Source: Bordetella sp. (GTDB lineage Bacteria; Pseudomonadota; Alphaproteobacteria; Caulobacterales; Caulobacteraceae). Taken from it: DNA of 41,919 nt. How positions within the stretch are numbered: the stretch's first letter is position 1; each line of letters starts with the position of its first letter. Shown here piece after piece: positions 33,821-41,904 of the stretch. The translations under genes and the position numbers were made by a program. The stretch covers positions 1 through 41,919 of the forward strand of contig JAFKFS010000026.1 in assembly GCA_017308115.1 (NCBI GenBank), read 5' to 3'. Below the pieces are notes generated by a model, which had not been told where the DNA came from, did not search any database, and worked only from the letters and a program-made list of their open reading frames with translations.

Positions 33821-34240
33821 ATGACAGAATCCAAGCCCGATCAGGGACCGCGCGGCGGGGTGACGCCCCACCTGACCATTCCCTCGCGCGGCGCCGCGGC
33901 GGCGATCGAATTCTACGCCCGCGCCTTCGGAGCCGAGGAAGTCATGCGAATGCCCGCCGAGGACGGCGAGCGGCTGCTGCACGCCCATCTGCGCGTCAAC
34001 GGCGGCAGTCTCATGCTGGCCGACGAATTCCCCGAATGGAGCGGCGAGACGGACATCAAGCCGACGGGCGTCAGCCTGCATCTTCAGGTCGACGACGCCG
34101 ACGAATGGTGGGGCCGCGCCCTGGTCAACGGCGCGATTCCGGTCATGCCGCTTGAAGACCAGTTCTGGGGCGATCGCTACGGTCAGCTCCGCGATCCTTT
34201 CGGCCACCTGTGGAGCATCGGCGGGCCGGTGAAGGGGTAA
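33821..34240 (+). CDS. VOC family protein (PhnB/glyoxalase-like)
   Basis: 139 aa with two beta-alpha-beta-beta-beta units. TPHLTIPSRGAAAAIEFYARAFGAEEVMRM is the usual opening of PhnB-like VOC proteins and WGDRYGQLRDPFGHLWSIG the closing motif with a putative metal-ligand pair. Members include antibiotic-resistance and metal-dependent enzymes, but this type usually has no assigned substrate. AAGGAGGA gives a strong RBS. Followed by inverted-repeat element C. Confidence 0.9.
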   Translation: MTESKPDQGPRGGVTPHLTIPSRGAAAAIEFYARAFGAEEVMRMPAEDGERLLHAHLRVNGGSLMLADEFPEWSGETDIKPTGVSLHLQVDDADEWWGRALVNGAIPVMPLEDQFWGDRYGQLRDPFGHLWSIGGPVKG

Positions 34241-34276
34241 GGCCCCCGCGGCCATTAGCATCAAGAAAAGCGCAAC

Positions 34277-34425
34277 CTTCTCCCTCCCCTTCATGGGGAG
34301 GGTGGCTGAGGCGAAGCCGAAGCCGGGTGGGGGCGGCGAGGCCATTCAAGCGCCACGCTCTGATCACCGCGTCCTCCCCACCCGGTCGCTGCGCGACCAC
34401 CCTCCCCATGAAGGGGAGGGAGAAG
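34277..34425. repeat. Inverted-repeat intergenic element C
   Basis: Perfect 29-bp arms at 34277-34305 and 34397-34425, each a stem-loop (CCCTCCCC, TTCAT, GGGGAGGG). An inner inverted pair CCGGGTGGGG (34323) and CCCCACCCGG (34376) completes it. Same architecture as element A, with the arms sharing the start CTTCTCCC. It separates the convergent VOC and protease genes. Confidence 0.8.
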
Positions 34426-34441
34426 CGCGGCGTCTGTTTCC

Positions 34442-35830
34442 TTAGGGCAACCGCCCCGTCAACCGACGTCCATTGCGGATGATGGTCAGCTCCGAACCGC
34501 TTTGCGCCCGCCCCAGGGCGGCGACCGTGGTGACGGCGCGGCCGTCAATCTGCACCACCAGGTCGTTGGGGCGCAGGCCGATGCGAAACGGGACGCTGTT
34601 GCGCTGCAGCCCCGTGACGACGACCCCGCTGGTGAAGGGATCGCCGCCCAGGCGGTCGGCCAGGGCGGGGTTCAGCGCCACACCCTGAAGACCCGCCAGC
34701 GCGCCCTGCCCCACGACCGTCCCCTGCCCCGGATCGGGATCGCCCGGCAGGGTGGCGACGCGCGCGTTCAGCGTCTGGGTCCGGCCGTCGCGCAGCACCG
34801 TGACGGAGACGTTAGAGTTCGGCGACTTGGTGCCGACGCGGAAGTTCAGCCCGCCCTGGTCGTTGACCTCGGCGCCGTCGATGGCGGTGATGACGTCGCC
34901 CTGCTGGACGCCCGCGCGGGCGCCGGGGCCGCCGGCGTAGACATCGGTCACCATCAGCCCTTGCGGCCGCTCGAGCCCCAGGCTGCGGGCCATGTCGGCG
35001 CTGACCGAGTCGCCCTTGACGCCCAGCCAGGCGCGCTCGACCGACTTGGCGCCGCCGACGGCGGAGTCCACCACGCGCCGCACCATGCTGGCCGGAACGG
35101 CGAAGCCCACGCCGCTGGACGACCCGGTGCGCGAGAAGATCGCCGTGTTGATGCCGATCAGATCGCCGTCCATGTCGACCAGGGCGCCGCCCGAATTGCC
35201 CGGATTGATCGGCGCGTCGGTCTGGATGAAGGAGCCGGAATCGCTGATGCCCGTCTCGGTCCGGTTCAGGGCCGAGATGATGCCGTTGGTCACCGTCTGG
35301 CCGACGCCGAACGGGTTGCCGATGGCCAGGACGAGGTCGCCGACCTGTTGCTGCTCCTGATCGTCGATGCGCAGGACCGGCAGGTCGCCGTCGAGGTTCT
35401 CGAGCTGCAGCACGGCGATGTCGGACCGCTCGTCCGCCAGCAGCACCTTGGCCGGATATTCGCGCCGGTCGTTCAGGGTGACGCGGATCTCCTGCATGTT
35501 CTGGATGACGTGGTTATTGGTCACGACGATCCCGTCCGGCCGCACGATGACGCCCGAGCCGATGGAGCCGGTCACGCGCGACTGCGGCCCTCCTCCGAAC
35601 AGTTCGAAGAAGGGATCGCGCACGCGCTGGACGCCCCGCGCCGAAATATTGACCACGGCGGGCGCGGCCTCGCGCACCACGGGGGCGAAGCTGGTCTTCA
35701 GCGAACCGGCGTCGCGCGGGGCGACGCGGGGCTGTTCGGCGAAGACGCCTTCCTGCGCCTTGGTGGGCTGCGGCTGGCCGCAGGCGGACAGGATCAGGGC
35801 GGCGGCGATGGCCAGTCTGGAAGTCTTCAT
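34442..35830 (-). CDS. DegQ/DegP-type periplasmic serine protease, lipoprotein
   Basis: 462 aa. Lipobox LSAC with C17, so membrane-tethered in the periplasm. Trypsin-like domain with the triad H107 (VTNNHVI), D137 (ERSDIAV) and S213 (INPGNSGGALVD). Two PDZ domains (about 300-375 and 400-460) follow, as in DegP/DegQ, which act in folding-stress control and degradation of misfolded envelope proteins. It is ATG at 35830 with GGGACGAG upstream; the open frame to 35896 lacks support. The MFS gene lies upstream on the same strand with 97 bp between. Confidence 0.93.
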   Translation of the reverse strand: MKTSRLAIAAALILSACGQPQPTKAQEGVFAEQPRVAPRDAGSLKTSFAPVVREAAPAVVNISARGVQRVRDPFFELFGGGPQSRVTGSIGSGVIVRPDGIVVTNNHVIQNMQEIRVTLNDRREYPAKVLLADERSDIAVLQLENLDGDLPVLRIDDQEQQQVGDLVLAIGNPFGVGQTVTNGIISALNRTETGISDSGSFIQTDAPINPGNSGGALVDMDGDLIGINTAIFSRTGSSSGVGFAVPASMVRRVVDSAVGGAKSVERAWLGVKGDSVSADMARSLGLERPQGLMVTDVYAGGPGARAGVQQGDVITAIDGAEVNDQGGLNFRVGTKSPNSNVSVTVLRDGRTQTLNARVATLPGDPDPGQGTVVGQGALAGLQGVALNPALADRLGGDPFTSGVVVTGLQRNSVPFRIGLRPNDLVVQIDGRAVTTVAALGRAQSGSELTIIRNGRRLTGRLP

Positions 35831-35927
35831 CTCGTCCCGGTTCTTATAAGCTTGGGCGTTGCCGCCCATTCCGCCCCGGCTTTTCGACAGGATCAAGGCC
35901 CTCGTTCGGCGACAGGCGCGGCGGCGA

Positions 35928-37169
35928 TCAAACGGACGTGACCTCGTCCCGTTCCGCCCGGCGCGCGGTCAGGAAACCGATCAGCGCGCCCAGCGCCAGC
36001 ACGGCGGAGGCCAGGTAGAAGGCCAGCCCCGGATTGGGCGCCCACATCCCCTCGCCCACCGACACCGAATAGACCCAGCCGAAAAACAGGGGCGAGGCCA
36101 CGCCGGCGATGGAGGCCACGCTCATGTTCGCGCCCTGCAGCTGGCCCTGCTCGCTCTCGCCGACGCGGCGGGTCATCAGGGACTGCAGCGTCGGCATGGC
36201 CAGGCCCCACAGGGCGTTGGGGAACATGGCGACGATGAAGGCGACGCCCGTCGGCGCCCAGCCCATCAGGGCGATGCCCACCGCCCCGCCGCACAGGCCG
36301 AAGATCATGGTCGCCCGATCGCCGAACCGCTTTGACGCCGGTCCGACCAGCCCGCCCTGGACGATCATGTCCAGCGCCCCGACCATGGCCAGCAGGGCCC
36401 CGACCTGCCACGGCCCCCAGCCGTAACGCAGCGCGGCGTAGAGAACGAAGACCGCCGAAAAGACGTGGTGGGCGAAGTAGAGCAGGAAGTTCACCATCGC
36501 GAGGCCCGCCAGTTCGGCGTGACGCTTCAGCAGGATCATGGCGCCGACCGGATTGGCGCGCCGCCAGCTGAAGGGCATCCGCTTTTCGGGCGCCAGGCTC
36601 TCGGGCAGGATGAACAGGCCGTAGAGGAAGGCCGCGCCGGACAGGGCGCCGGCCGTCCAGAAGGGGACGCGCGGTCCGAACTCGCCCAGGAAGCCGCCCA
36701 GCACCGGCCCCAGGACGAAACCGCCCGAGAAGGCCGCGCCGATCAGGCCATAGGCGCGGGCGCGTTTCTCAGGCTCGGTGATGTCGGCCATATAGGCGTA
36801 GATGGTGGTGAAGCTGGACGAGGTGACGCCCGCCACTAACCGCCCGACCGCCAGCCACCACAGGTTCGGCGCCAGCGCCATCAGCACATAGTCCGCCGCC
36901 AGCCCGGCGCAGCTGATCAGGATGACCGGGCGGCGCCCGTACTGGTCCGACAGCGAGCCGATGACCGGCGAGGCCAGGAATTGCATCCCCGCCCACAGGG
37001 CCACGAACACCCCGTTCAACAGGCCCGCCCGGGCGTTGGAGCCGACGAATTCCTCGATCAGGTGCGGCAGGACCGGAATGACGATCCCCATGGCCACGAT
37101 GTCCAGCACCGCCGTCACGAGGATGAAGGCGATCGCCGCGCGGCGGACCTTGGGTTGGTGCAGGGACAT
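35928..37169 (-). CDS. TCR/Tet family MFS drug exporter (TetA-like)
   Basis: 413 aa with 12 membrane helices. Motif A GSLSDQYGRRPV (71-82) in loop 2-3 and FTTIYAYMADITEPEKRARAYGLIGAAFSGGFVLGPVLGG (motif C region, the antiporter signature) are both clear, and ILPESL ends the first half. The protein closely resembles TetA-type tetracycline/H+ antiporters found as chromosomal genes in Alphaproteobacteria. Whether it exports tetracycline cannot be told; no tetR-type gene is divergent to it. A short gap and the GIY-YIG unit lie upstream. Confidence 0.9.
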   Translation of the reverse strand: MSLHQPKVRRAAIAFILVTAVLDIVAMGIVIPVLPHLIEEFVGSNARAGLLNGVFVALWAGMQFLASPVIGSLSDQYGRRPVILISCAGLAADYVLMALAPNLWWLAVGRLVAGVTSSSFTTIYAYMADITEPEKRARAYGLIGAAFSGGFVLGPVLGGFLGEFGPRVPFWTAGALSGAAFLYGLFILPESLAPEKRMPFSWRRANPVGAMILLKRHAELAGLAMVNFLLYFAHHVFSAVFVLYAALRYGWGPWQVGALLAMVGALDMIVQGGLVGPASKRFGDRATMIFGLCGGAVGIALMGWAPTGVAFIVAMFPNALWGLAMPTLQSLMTRRVGESEQGQLQGANMSVASIAGVASPLFFGWVYSVSVGEGMWAPNPGLAFYLASAVLALGALIGFLTARRAERDEVTSV

Positions 37170-37237
37170 GGACGCTCGCGGAGGTGGATCGACCTTCTAA
37201 ACGGCGCCGAACGCCCACGCGATCATTTTCCGCTATC

Positions 37238-37270
37238 CGTCACCCTCGGGCTTGTCCCGAGGGCCCATCG
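37238..37270. repeat. Left 33-bp inverted repeat of the GIY-YIG unit
   Basis: A perfect inverted copy of 37635-37667. It contains the stem-loop CCCTCGGG, loop CTTGT, CCCGAGGG. It ends 19 bp before the GIY-YIG ATG. No target duplication flanks it. Confidence 0.9.
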
Positions 37271-37289
37271 TTCTGCAAGCTCTGCCTTA

Positions 37290-37616
37290 ATGTCGAACGA
37301 GCGACCCTTCATCGCCGCCTACATGATGGCTAACCGGCCCCAGGGGACATTGTATGTCGGCGTGACCAGCAATCTGGTTCAACGTGTGCAGCAACATCGA
37401 GACGGGAGATTCCCTGGCTTCACCAGAGAACACGGACTGAAGCGACTCGTCTGGTATGAATCCTTCGAAGCGATCACGGACGCGATCCGCCGGGAGAAGG
37501 CGCTGAAACGCTATTTGCGCGACTGGAAGATCAATCTGATCGAGCGGGAGAACCCGCACTGGGAAGACCTAGCAAAAGCGTGGTTCGCGCCGTCAACCTG
37601 GCGGCATGACCCTTAA
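37290..37616 (+). CDS. GIY-YIG nuclease family protein, within inverted repeats
   Basis: 108 aa single-domain nuclease. The GIY-YIG residues are in place: Y11 (AAYMM), Y22 in LYVGVT, R32 and H36 in RVQQHRDG, metal-binding E69 in RREKALKRYLRDWK and N88 in ENPHW. The family is of UvrC-like fold; the small stand-alone group (UPF0213/YhbQ-like) has poorly known roles. The gene lies exactly between two perfect 33-bp inverted repeats (19 bp on the left, 18 bp on the right), with no visible promoter or RBS of its own. The start MSNERPF is chosen for length; upstream open frame is not coding. Confidence 0.88.
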   Translation: MSNERPFIAAYMMANRPQGTLYVGVTSNLVQRVQQHRDGRFPGFTREHGLKRLVWYESFEAITDAIRREKALKRYLRDWKINLIERENPHWEDLAKAWFAPSTWRHDP

Positions 37617-37634
37617 GCGGCGCGTATGAAGCCC

Positions 37635-37667
37635 CGATGGGCCCTCGGGACAAGCCCGAGGGTGACG
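37635..37667. repeat. Right 33-bp inverted repeat of the GIY-YIG unit
   Basis: Perfect inverted copy of 37238-37270, with the same CTTGT/ACAAG-looped stem. It begins 18 bp past the GIY-YIG stop and ends 14 bp before the stop of the convergent phosphodiesterase gene. Confidence 0.9.
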
Positions 37668-37681
37668 AAAGTTAGGGTTGC

Positions 37682-38917
37682 TCAGCGCTGCGTCACCGGA
37701 AGCGTGTCGGTCGGATCACCGTCGCCCTGCGGCGCAGTCACGCCCAGCAGGCGGGCCAGGAAGGGCTGGACATCGACGCTGTCCAGGTTCTCAAGCCGCC
37801 GCCCTGCAATCACGCCGGGACCGTGGGCGATGAAGATCGCCTGCATCTCGGGCGCGGCGTTGTCATAGCCGTGGGCGCCGCCGGGCTTGGTCACGGGCCG
37901 CGCCCGCGTCGCCAGCAGCCAGCCGGGCTCCGAAACGCAGACGATGGCCGGGACGCGCGGGTTGGAGCCCAGGACGAAGCGCGCCGGAATCTCGCTCCTG
38001 CGCCAGCAGTCCAGGTGCGGCCGCGAGCCCAGCAGGGCCTGCTCCACCTCCGCCTCGCGCCCCGCGACGGGGTTCAGGAAGGTGACGGGCCCGCCATAGA
38101 CGATCTGCACCGCCTCCGGGTCGATGATGTCGTCCAGCACCGTCACCCGGTCGGGCGATGTCGCCGCCATGCCGTGATCGGACACCACGATCAGCACAGT
38201 GTTCTCATACAGGCCGCGCGCCTTCAGCCCCTCGATCAGGCGGCCGATGGAGGCGTCGACCGAGCGCATGGCCTCCAGCGTCTGAGGCGCATCCGGCCCA
38301 TGGTGGTGGCCCATGGTGTCGACGATGTCGAAATAGAGCGTGGTCAGCGCCGGACGCTGGGCCGCCGGCAGGTCAAGCCAGGCCAGCACCTGATCGACGC
38401 GGACGTCGCCGGGCATCGACTGGTCGAACGGCGTCCAATAGCTGGGCCGCACGCCGCGGATGGCGGCCTCGGACCCCGGCCAGAACATGGTGGCGGTCTT
38501 CACGCCCTGGCGCTCGGCCGAGACCCAGATCGGCTCGCCCTGATCCCACCAGCGCCGGTCGGTGACGGCCTGCTTGTTCCCCAGGGAGAAGCGGCCCAGC
38601 TCGGCGTCGACCATGTTGTTGCCGACGATGCCGTGATGATCGGGATGCAGGCCCGTCACCAGGGTGTAGTGGTTCGGAAAGGTCAGGCTGGGAAAGGAGG
38701 GCTTCATCGGCCCCGACGCCCCCTCGGCCGCCAGCCGCGTCAGAACCGGCGTGGCTCCGCGCTCCAGATAGTCGGCCCGGAAGCCGTCGATGGAGATCAG
38801 GACGACGTTCGGCGCCTGGGCCGTCTCGACAGGCGGCGCAGGCGGCGTGGTGGCGCAGGCGGCGACGGCCAGCGTCAGGATCGCGACGCGCGCCAGGCCG
38901 AACAGACGATCAAACAT
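37682..38917 (-). CDS. Ectonucleotide pyrophosphatase/phosphodiesterase (NPP-type), lipoprotein
   Basis: 411 aa of the alkaline phosphatase superfamily. Lipobox VAAC with C21. Metal site residues are D44 (LISIDGF), nucleophile T79 (FPSLTFPNHYTLVTG), D200 and H204 (DIVDTMGHHHGP), D247-H248 (VSDHGM) and H349 (KPGGAHGYDN), all in order for two-zinc NPP enzymes, which split nucleotide and phosphodiester bonds. The enzyme is outside the cytoplasm. GGGAG lies before the ATG. It stands alone, next to the right end of the GIY-YIG unit. Confidence 0.92.
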   Translation of the reverse strand: MFDRLFGLARVAILTLAVAACATTPPAPPVETAQAPNVVLISIDGFRADYLERGATPVLTRLAAEGASGPMKPSFPSLTFPNHYTLVTGLHPDHHGIVGNNMVDAELGRFSLGNKQAVTDRRWWDQGEPIWVSAERQGVKTATMFWPGSEAAIRGVRPSYWTPFDQSMPGDVRVDQVLAWLDLPAAQRPALTTLYFDIVDTMGHHHGPDAPQTLEAMRSVDASIGRLIEGLKARGLYENTVLIVVSDHGMAATSPDRVTVLDDIIDPEAVQIVYGGPVTFLNPVAGREAEVEQALLGSRPHLDCWRRSEIPARFVLGSNPRVPAIVCVSEPGWLLATRARPVTKPGGAHGYDNAAPEMQAIFIAHGPGVIAGRRLENLDSVDVQPFLARLLGVTAPQGDGDPTDTLPVTQR

Positions 38918-39021
38918 GAAGGGCTCCCGAAATCGGCTTCTCGGGAATGTTGCCTAAGCTTAATCCGCGACAGACAGAAGACGGCTTGCCGGTTTTCCAC
39001 CGTCGGGCCACGCTGTGATTC

Positions 39022-39933
39022 ATGACCAGCGTTATCGAAACGAGCGGCCTGACCAAGACCTACGGCGCGGTGCGCGCCCTGGACGGCCTCAGTCTCAGCA
39101 TACCGCGCGGCGGCGTCTATGGGGTGCTGGGACCGAACGGCGCGGGCAAGTCGACCTTGTTCCGCATCCTGCTGGGCCTGATCCGGCCCACGGCGGGCGA
39201 GGTGCGGGTGATGGGTCAGCCTGCCGGCGACCCGGCCGTGACCCGGCGCATGGGCTCGATGATCGAGACGCCGCGCTATCCGCCCTATCTGACCGCGCGC
39301 CAGGCGTTGCGCTGGCTGGCGCTGGCGCATGGCCAAGGACGCGGCGCGGGCGCCGAGGCCGAGACGGACCGCTGGCTGGATCGGGTCGGCCTCACCGAGG
39401 CGGCGGACCGTAAGGTGCGCGGCTTCTCGGTCGGCATGATGCAGCGGCTGGGCGTCGCCGCCGCCCTGATGACCCGGCCCGATCTGGTCATCCTGGATGA
39501 GCCGACCAGCGGCATGGACCCGCCCGGCATCCAGGAGATGCGCGCCCTGATCCGCAGCCTGGCCGACGACGACGGCGTGACCGTCATCCTGGCCAGTCAC
39601 CAGCTTCTGGAGGTCCAGCGCGTCTGCGACCGCGTGGCCATCCTGAACCGGGGCAAGCTGGCGGCGGAGGGCAGGGTCAGCGACCTGACCGCCTCGGGTG
39701 AGCGCCTGCGCCTGTCGGCCACGCCCCTGGCCAAGATCATGGCCGTCCTGGGCGAGCGCGGCGACGTTCAGGACGACGCCGTCATGGCCGCCATCCCCCG
39801 CGCCGAGGCGCCCGCCCTGCTGCGCGCCCTGATCGAACAGGGCGTGGACATCGACGAGGCCCGCTGGGTCGGCGCCGATCTGGAAAGCGTCTTCATGACC
39901 GAAACCTCTTCCGTCGAGGGAGGCCGCCCATGA
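39022..39933 (+). CDS. ABC transporter ATP-binding protein
   Basis: 303 aa. Walker A GPNGAGKST (37-45), Q-loop region MGSMIETPRYPPYLT, ABC signature FSVGMMQR (135-142), Walker B LVILDE (155-160) and the H-loop His193. The signature form with GM in place of GG is usual in BcrA/YxlF-type exporters. The C-terminal 90 residues are a variable accessory part. With the permease gene (ATGA overlap) it makes a two-gene ABC-2 exporter; the substrate is unknown. Confidence 0.94.
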   Translation: MTSVIETSGLTKTYGAVRALDGLSLSIPRGGVYGVLGPNGAGKSTLFRILLGLIRPTAGEVRVMGQPAGDPAVTRRMGSMIETPRYPPYLTARQALRWLALAHGQGRGAGAEAETDRWLDRVGLTEAADRKVRGFSVGMMQRLGVAAALMTRPDLVILDEPTSGMDPPGIQEMRALIRSLADDDGVTVILASHQLLEVQRVCDRVAILNRGKLAAEGRVSDLTASGERLRLSATPLAKIMAVLGERGDVQDDAVMAAIPRAEAPALLRALIEQGVDIDEARWVGADLESVFMTETSSVEGGRP

Positions 39934-40793
39934 TGCTGGCCGACGCCATCCGCGCCGAAACCTGGCGCCTGCTGCAGAACCGCACGGTCCTGCTGTGGAG
40001 CATCGTCTTCGTCCCGATCGCCGGACTGGCGGCGAGCATCGCGGGCAATCTGTTCATCGACGACAAGATGTCCGCCCTCGGCGAGCGTCTGCCGTCGCAA
40101 CTGCGCCTGGAGCGAGGAACCCTCGACCTGGGCCAGGCTCTGCTTGAGGCGGCCGGAACCCTGGCCAACCCCGCCGTTCTGGCTTTCCTGCTGATCGGCG
40201 CGGCGACCGTCTTCGCCACCGACTACCGCTGGGAGACCTGGCGGCTGATCACCGCGCGCAACAGTCGTCCGAACCTGATCATGGGCAAGGCCGGCGCGAT
40301 GAAGCTGATGGTCCTGGCCGGGCTGGCCCTCATGCTGGGCTCCGCCTTCATCGCCGCCCTCGCCAAGGGGCTGATCTTCGACAATCGGTTCGTCTTCCAC
40401 TTCAGCGCGGAAGCGGCCAGGAGCTTCGGCCTGCTGCTCTTGCTGGCCTATGTTCGCGTGGTGCAGTTCCTGTTGCTGGCCCTGCTGGCGGCCACGGTCA
40501 CGCGATCCCTGGTCGCGGCGCTCTTCATTCCCCTGGTGGTCGGCGTGGCGCAAGCCTTCCTCGCCAAGGCCAGCCTCTTCGCCGGTTGGCGGATGGGCGA
40601 CTGGCCCACCATGCTGCTGTTTCCCGGCGAAGCCTATGAAGCGCTCAAGGCCCTGATCCAGGGCGGGATGACGGCCGCTGTCCTGCCCTCCGGCGCCGCG
40701 TGGCGCGCAGTGGCGGGACTGGCGCTATGGAGCTTCGCGCCCTTCTTCCTGGCCCTGTGGTGGTTCCAGCGCCAGGATCTGTCGAAGGAATAG
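39930..40793 (+). CDS. ABC transporter permease (ABC-2 type)
   Basis: 287 aa with six predicted membrane helices (about 21-41, 84-105, 125-147, 164-190, 196-218, 255-275). The N-terminal IRAETWRLLQNRTVLLWSIVF is typical of ABC-2 permeases, and YRWETWRLITARNSRPNLIMGKAGAM the conserved loop seen in the group. It partners the ATP-binding subunit by a 4-bp overlap. The exported compound is not known. It converges on the GNAT gene with 6 bp between stops. Confidence 0.9.
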   Translation: MMLADAIRAETWRLLQNRTVLLWSIVFVPIAGLAASIAGNLFIDDKMSALGERLPSQLRLERGTLDLGQALLEAAGTLANPAVLAFLLIGAATVFATDYRWETWRLITARNSRPNLIMGKAGAMKLMVLAGLALMLGSAFIAALAKGLIFDNRFVFHFSAEAARSFGLLLLLAYVRVVQFLLLALLAATVTRSLVAALFIPLVVGVAQAFLAKASLFAGWRMGDWPTMLLFPGEAYEALKALIQGGMTAAVLPSGAAWRAVAGLALWSFAPFFLALWWFQRQDLSKE

Positions 40794-40799
40794 GGCCGG

Positions 40800-41273
40800 T
40801 CAGCCCAGCGGCTTCTCCATGAAGACGTCGGCCCGGACATAGGGCGTCTCGCGCGGCGGCAGGCGGACGAAGCCGAAGCTGTCATAGAGCGCCAGCGCCG
40901 GGCCGAGCGTCGAACTGGTCTCCAGGTAGAGACGCGGCGCGCCCATTTCGCGCGCGGCGGCCTCACAGACCTCCAGCAGGCGTCGCGACAGGCCCTGCCC
41001 CCGCGCCGAGGGCGTAATCGTCATCTTGGCGACCTCGAAGCCGCCGTCGTCCATCGCCATCAGGGCGCAACAGCCCACGATCTCGTCGCCGCGCTGGATG
41101 AAGAAGATGCGGCCGCCCGGCGTCAGTATCTGGCCCCGAGGGTCGTCCAGGACCTTGCGGTCCTTGGCCTCGATGGCGAAGCCGCCCTCGACCAGCCAGG
41201 CCTCGTTCAGGGCGCGCCAGGCGTCCCCATGGGCGGGCGAAAACTCAATGATACGGAACGCTTGCTCACTCAT
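40800..41273 (-). CDS. GNAT family N-acetyltransferase
   Basis: 157 aa from the ATG at 41273. The acetyl-CoA site is ITPSARGQGLSRRLLEVCEAAAREMG (motif A, Q/RxxGxG/A as RGQGLS), preceded by FEVAKMTI strand and followed by LYLETSSTLGPALALYDSFGFVRL, the motif B helix and strand. Target unknown. The frame is open from 41315 but has no RBS. It lies downstream of the rplQ terminator on the same strand. Confidence 0.92.
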   Translation of the reverse strand: MSEQAFRIIEFSPAHGDAWRALNEAWLVEGGFAIEAKDRKVLDDPRGQILTPGGRIFFIQRGDEIVGCCALMAMDDGGFEVAKMTITPSARGQGLSRRLLEVCEAAAREMGAPRLYLETSSTLGPALALYDSFGFVRLPPRETPYVRADVFMEKPLG

Positions 41274-41310
41274 GCGCCCGTGTATGGCGCCGCTTTCGGG
41301 AGAGGCGCAA

Positions 41311-41342
41311 GACAAAGGGCGGCTGGATCGCTCCAGCCGCCC
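41311..41342 (-). terminator. Rho-independent terminator after rplQ
   Basis: On the reverse strand GGGCGGCTGGA, loop GCGA, TCCAGCCGCCC forms a perfect 11-bp stem followed by TTTGTC. It ends the ribosomal operon 29 nt past the rplQ stop. Confidence 0.85.
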
Positions 41343-41370
41343 CCGATCTCATTCAGACCGAAAGGTCCGA

Positions 41371-41790
41371 TCAGGCCTCGTCGTCGCCTTCGATGGCGAA
41401 GACCGGACCGGAGTCCTTGCCCTTGGCCTCGACGTCGCGATCCACGAACTCGATGACGGCCATCGCGGCGTTGTCGCCGTGACGGAAGCCCGCCTTCATG
41501 ATGCGGATGTAGCCGCCGTTACGCTCGGCGTAACGCGGAGCCAGCGTGTCGAACAGCTTGCCGACTTGCGGCACGTCGCGGACGGCGCTGATGGCCTGAC
41601 GACGGGCGTGCAGGTCGCCCTTCTTGGCCAGGGTGACCAGCTTCTCGACGAAGGGACGCAGTTCCTTCGCCTTGGGCAGGGTGGTCGTGATCTGCTCGTG
41701 CTTGATCAGCGAGGCGGCCATGTTGGCGAACATGGCCTGGCGGTGGCTGACCGTGCGGCCGAGCTTACGATAGGCGGCGCCGTGGCGCAT
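41371..41790 (-). CDS. rplQ: 50S ribosomal protein L17
   Basis: 139 aa. [59 protein letters not shown] is the highly conserved L17 start. It binds 23S rRNA near the exit tunnel of the large subunit. The tail (about 118-139) is acidic and alphaproteobacterium-specific. It is the last gene of the rpoA operon, with the terminator behind it and the end of rpoA in front. Confidence 0.98.
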   Translation of the reverse strand: MRHGAAYRKLGRTVSHRQAMFANMAASLIKHEQITTTLPKAKELRPFVEKLVTLAKKGDLHARRQAISAVRDVPQVGKLFDTLAPRYAERNGGYIRIMKAGFRHGDNAAMAVIEFVDRDVEAKGKDSGPVFAIEGDDEA

Positions 41791-41904
41791 CGGGGTCTCT
41801 GCTACTCAACCCTGGTTTCCCGTCCCTGTTTGCCGGACGAGACCTGGGGCCTCTCATTCTAACCGCCCCAACCGATCCAACGGACCTGGGCTGAGGGTTG
41901 ATGA

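Noticed and set aside
33754..33834. N-terminal extension of RarA
   Set aside because: It overlaps the divergent VOC start and the extra residues are not family-like.
37228..37680. Target-site duplication around the GIY-YIG unit
   Set aside because: The bases outside the arms (CGCTATC on the left, AAAGTTA on the right) do not match, so a classical transposon insertion is not supported.
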